This document shows, piece by piece, positions 62,149-64,000 of a stretch of DNA of 64,000 bases. The stretch is from positions 62,001-126,000 of the forward strand of contig NZ_QRGR01000009.1 of NCBI RefSeq assembly GCF_003367245.1, given 5' to 3'. The position numbers and the translations under genes were made by a program. The notes beneath the pieces were generated by a model that was not told the DNA's origin, ran no database searches, and was given only the letters and a program-made list of their open reading frames with translations. Source of the DNA: Pontibacter diazotrophicus. GTDB taxonomy: Bacteria; Bacteroidota; Bacteroidia; Cytophagales; Hymenobacteraceae. Each line of letters begins with the position of its first letter. Positions within the stretch are counted from its first letter, which is position 1.

Positions 62149-62206
62149 AAGGAGTATTCTAGTTTTTCTAGTGTAAAAAATTCTACGCCACCATCAGTTG
62201 GTGTAG

Positions 62207-64000
62207 CTACCGTTGCCCAATCCCTTTTCTGAATAGTTTCCGCTGGAAAAACTCTGCTGTGGCATTTCCCGCTTTCAGTGCATTGGAAAATCGCATCCAG
62301 TGGTGGGTATCGTCTACCAGCACAAGCGTTTCGAAAGGAACCCCTTGGGCTTCAAGGCGTCGCACCAAATCAATGCTGCTGCTGAACGCCACATTGCGGT
62401 CATCATCTCCGTGTATGAGCAGAACCGGTGACCTCCAGGTGCCGACAGATGAGACCGGGGAAGACTCCCAAATCACTTTGGCCGCCAGATCAGCATCCGG
62501 TGCACGCTCATAACGGTCTGGTGCAACAAGGTCAGCGATACGCCCGACAGAACGATCGCTCATACCATGGATATCCACGCCTGCAGCAAAGAGGTCTGAG
62601 TCGCGCCCCAATGCCAGCGCTGTGAGGTAGCCACCGTAAGAGCCGCCGTAAATGCCGATGCGGCTGGCATCTACCTGTGTCTGTTTTGCCAGCCAAGTGG
62701 CCGCTGCCCGTATGTCCTGGTATTCAGATGCTCCGGTAAGCCCTGCTTTTTCAGGTTGGTGAAAGGCATGCCCGTACCCAATACCCAGGCGGTAGTTCAC
62801 TGACAGCACCACAAAGCCCAGGCTGGCAAGGTACTGGTTCATGGCATAGGCATTGGCATAGTAATCGGAGTAGTGCCACCCTAGGAGCATCTGCCGCGAT
62901 GGGCCACCATGCACATACACGATAGCTGGTTTTTTGCCCGCACCGCATTTTGGCTCGAATAGCTGCGCATGAATGGTCAGGCCATCCGGCGCTTTATAGG
63001 TAACCTGCTGCGGCGTTACCAATTGCTTTTGCGGGAATGAAGCAGGTATAAGATCCTGGGCAAGCACTTTCACCTTGCCCTTGTTGAAGGCCATCACAGA
63101 CGGAAGCGGCGGGCGCTGTGCTGTAGCCGTTATCAAAGCCACTGTGGCACCATCACCCGTTAACACCGGCGACCATTCCAGGCCGTCCCCGGGTGTGAGT
63201 AACTCCATCGCAGCCTTGTCTACCGGAACACGCACGATATGCCGTCGGTCTATATCTTCTTTGTCTGGTCCCGTGTTTGCAGTAAACAGCAGCCATTTTC
63301 TATCCTGACTCAGGCTGATGTGTTCGGCCATAAACTCCCCCTTTGTGAGCAGCAGCGGCTCTCCTCCTGCTGCCGGCATGGAGTACAGATGCGGCCACCC
63401 GTCCTGGTAAGAAAGAAACACGATACGGTTTTGCGCCGCCCAGTGTAGGTTATAGCCACCTTGTGTGCTAGGCACAGACCCAGGCAGCGTCTCCGGTGCT
63501 TTCCATAGCTGGCTAGCTTCTCCGGAAGCTACATCGGCCGTCCAGATAGCCCAGGGCCTGTGGTGCTTTTCCAGGTAGGCTTCAGGAGCGCCTCCTGTGC
63601 CGGGTGTGCGTACAAAGACAAGCCGCTTCCCGTCTGGTGACCAGCGTGGTGACGTGTCTTTATAAAAGGATGGGGCAATCCATTTGATAGGTGTGTTGCT
63701 GTCTGTATAAACTCCTATAAATGCGTGGCTTCCCCGATTTGAGACAAAGGCTAAACTCTTTCCATCAGGTGACCACTCCAACGAACTGATAGAACCTCTT
63801 GCTCTGAAAAGCGGCTTCGCAGCAGCTGTTTTCTTTAACAGCGCCTCCCATACCTGCCCATTCCTGACAAAGGCAACCCGGTCACTGTTTGGGGAGATAA
63901 CAGGGTCATCTCCCTCTGCCAAGGCTCTTGGCTCTCCTCCGGCAAATGGTACAGACCACAGCTGCACTTTGGGTGGCACCGGATCAGAAAGTGGATTCAC
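62207..64000 (-). CDS. S9-family prolyl oligopeptidase-like peptidase (5' end cut by window)
   Basis: 597 codons visible; the frame runs off the right edge without a clear start (the first codon seen is GTG by chance), so the N-terminus lies outside. Residues about 1-310 are a WD40/PD40-type beta-propeller (SLEWSPDGKSLAFVSNRG; SPRWSPDGKRLVFVRTPG). The C-terminal alpha/beta-hydrolase has the catalytic Ser in IGIYGGSYGGYLTALALG, Asp in VLLIHGDDDRNVAFSS and His in LVDDTHHWMRFS. It is probably a secreted or periplasmic dipeptidyl/acylaminoacyl-type peptidase. It lies 58 bp upstream of the amidase gene on the same strand and may be co-transcribed. Confidence 0.92.
   Translation of the reverse strand: MNPLSDPVPPKVQLWSVPFAGGEPRALAEGDDPVISPNSDRVAFVRNGQVWEALLKKTAAAKPLFRARGSISSLEWSPDGKSLAFVSNRGSHAFIGVYTDSNTPIKWIAPSFYKDTSPRWSPDGKRLVFVRTPGTGGAPEAYLEKHHRPWAIWTADVASGEASQLWKAPETLPGSVPSTQGGYNLHWAAQNRIVFLSYQDGWPHLYSMPAAGGEPLLLTKGEFMAEHISLSQDRKWLLFTANTGPDKEDIDRRHIVRVPVDKAAMELLTPGDGLEWSPVLTGDGATVALITATAQRPPLPSVMAFNKGKVKVLAQDLIPASFPQKQLVTPQQVTYKAPDGLTIHAQLFEPKCGAGKKPAIVYVHGGPSRQMLLGWHYSDYYANAYAMNQYLASLGFVVLSVNYRLGIGYGHAFHQPEKAGLTGASEYQDIRAAATWLAKQTQVDASRIGIYGGSYGGYLTALALGRDSDLFAAGVDIHGMSDRSVGRIADLVAPDRYERAPDADLAAKVIWESSPVSSVGTWRSPVLLIHGDDDRNVAFSSSIDLVRRLEAQGVPFETLVLVDDTHHWMRFSNALKAGNATAEFFQRKLFRKGIGQR

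Noticed and set aside
1..64000. tRNA/rRNA genes, prophage or complete insertion sequence
   Set aside because: I looked in the gaps for cloverleaf-like folds, rRNA motifs, transposases and integrases and found none.

Overview
The window comes from a Bacteroidota genome, most likely a Hymenobacteraceae member such as Pontibacter (inferred). The signs are SusC/SusD-type TonB-dependent pairs, many lipoprotein signal peptides with a SusD-like N-terminus, an AraR-type Nudix regulator beside the arabinose genes, a split pntAA/pntAB/pntB, and the near absence of Shine-Dalgarno sites.

Region 1 (1-28.7 kb) is a pectin / polygalacturonate utilisation locus. The minus-strand arm holds two SusCD pairs, two PL1-type pectate lyases, a CE8 pectin methylesterase, a DUF4861 protein and a DUF5123-type surface lipoprotein. 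The divergent plus-strand arm runs kduI, kduD, lacI, uxaB, uxaC, kdgK, kdgA and a three-gene TRAP transporter, and ends at a perfect 24-bp-stem terminator. Surface enzymes demethylate and cut pectin, SusCD imports oligomers, and the TRAP system is placed to carry uronates across the inner membrane. KduI/KduD handle unsaturated uronate and UxaC/UxaB handle galacturonate, both leading to KDG, which KdgK/KdgA turn into pyruvate and glyceraldehyde-3-phosphate. Altronate dehydratase (UxaA) is not in the window. Three LacI-type palindromes lie in front of susC1 and in the susC2/kduI divergent region, so the embedded LacI probably controls both arms.

Region 2 (28.1-33.3 kb) has a TetR regulator, a 1-kb gap without genes, the proton-translocating transhydrogenase operon, a GC-rich repeat patch and a 32-codon membrane microprotein. 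Region 3 (33.4-39.4 kb, minus strand) carries an unusual fusion of an FKP/GHMP-type sugar kinase with a UDPGP-type nucleotidyltransferase, next to a GalU-like uridylyltransferase and a lipoprotein aldose epimerase. Region 4 (39.9-46.7 kb) is an L-arabinose operon: araR (Nudix type), araB, araD, a sodium/solute symporter and araA.

Region 5 (46.8-64 kb) is mainly housekeeping: a HAD enzyme, an AT-rich membrane protein, a metallo-hydrolase, a phosphoesterase, an M14 peptidase and a SpmAB-type protein. It is followed by a minus-strand peptidoglycan-turnover group: NlpC/P60, DUF819 permease, alpha-oxoamine synthase-like enzyme, Ala-Glu epimerase, PBP4-type carboxypeptidase, Amidase_2 and an S9 peptidase cut by the window end. 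REP-like palindromes occupy two of its gaps. I saw no rRNA, tRNA, CRISPR array, intact insertion sequence or prophage.
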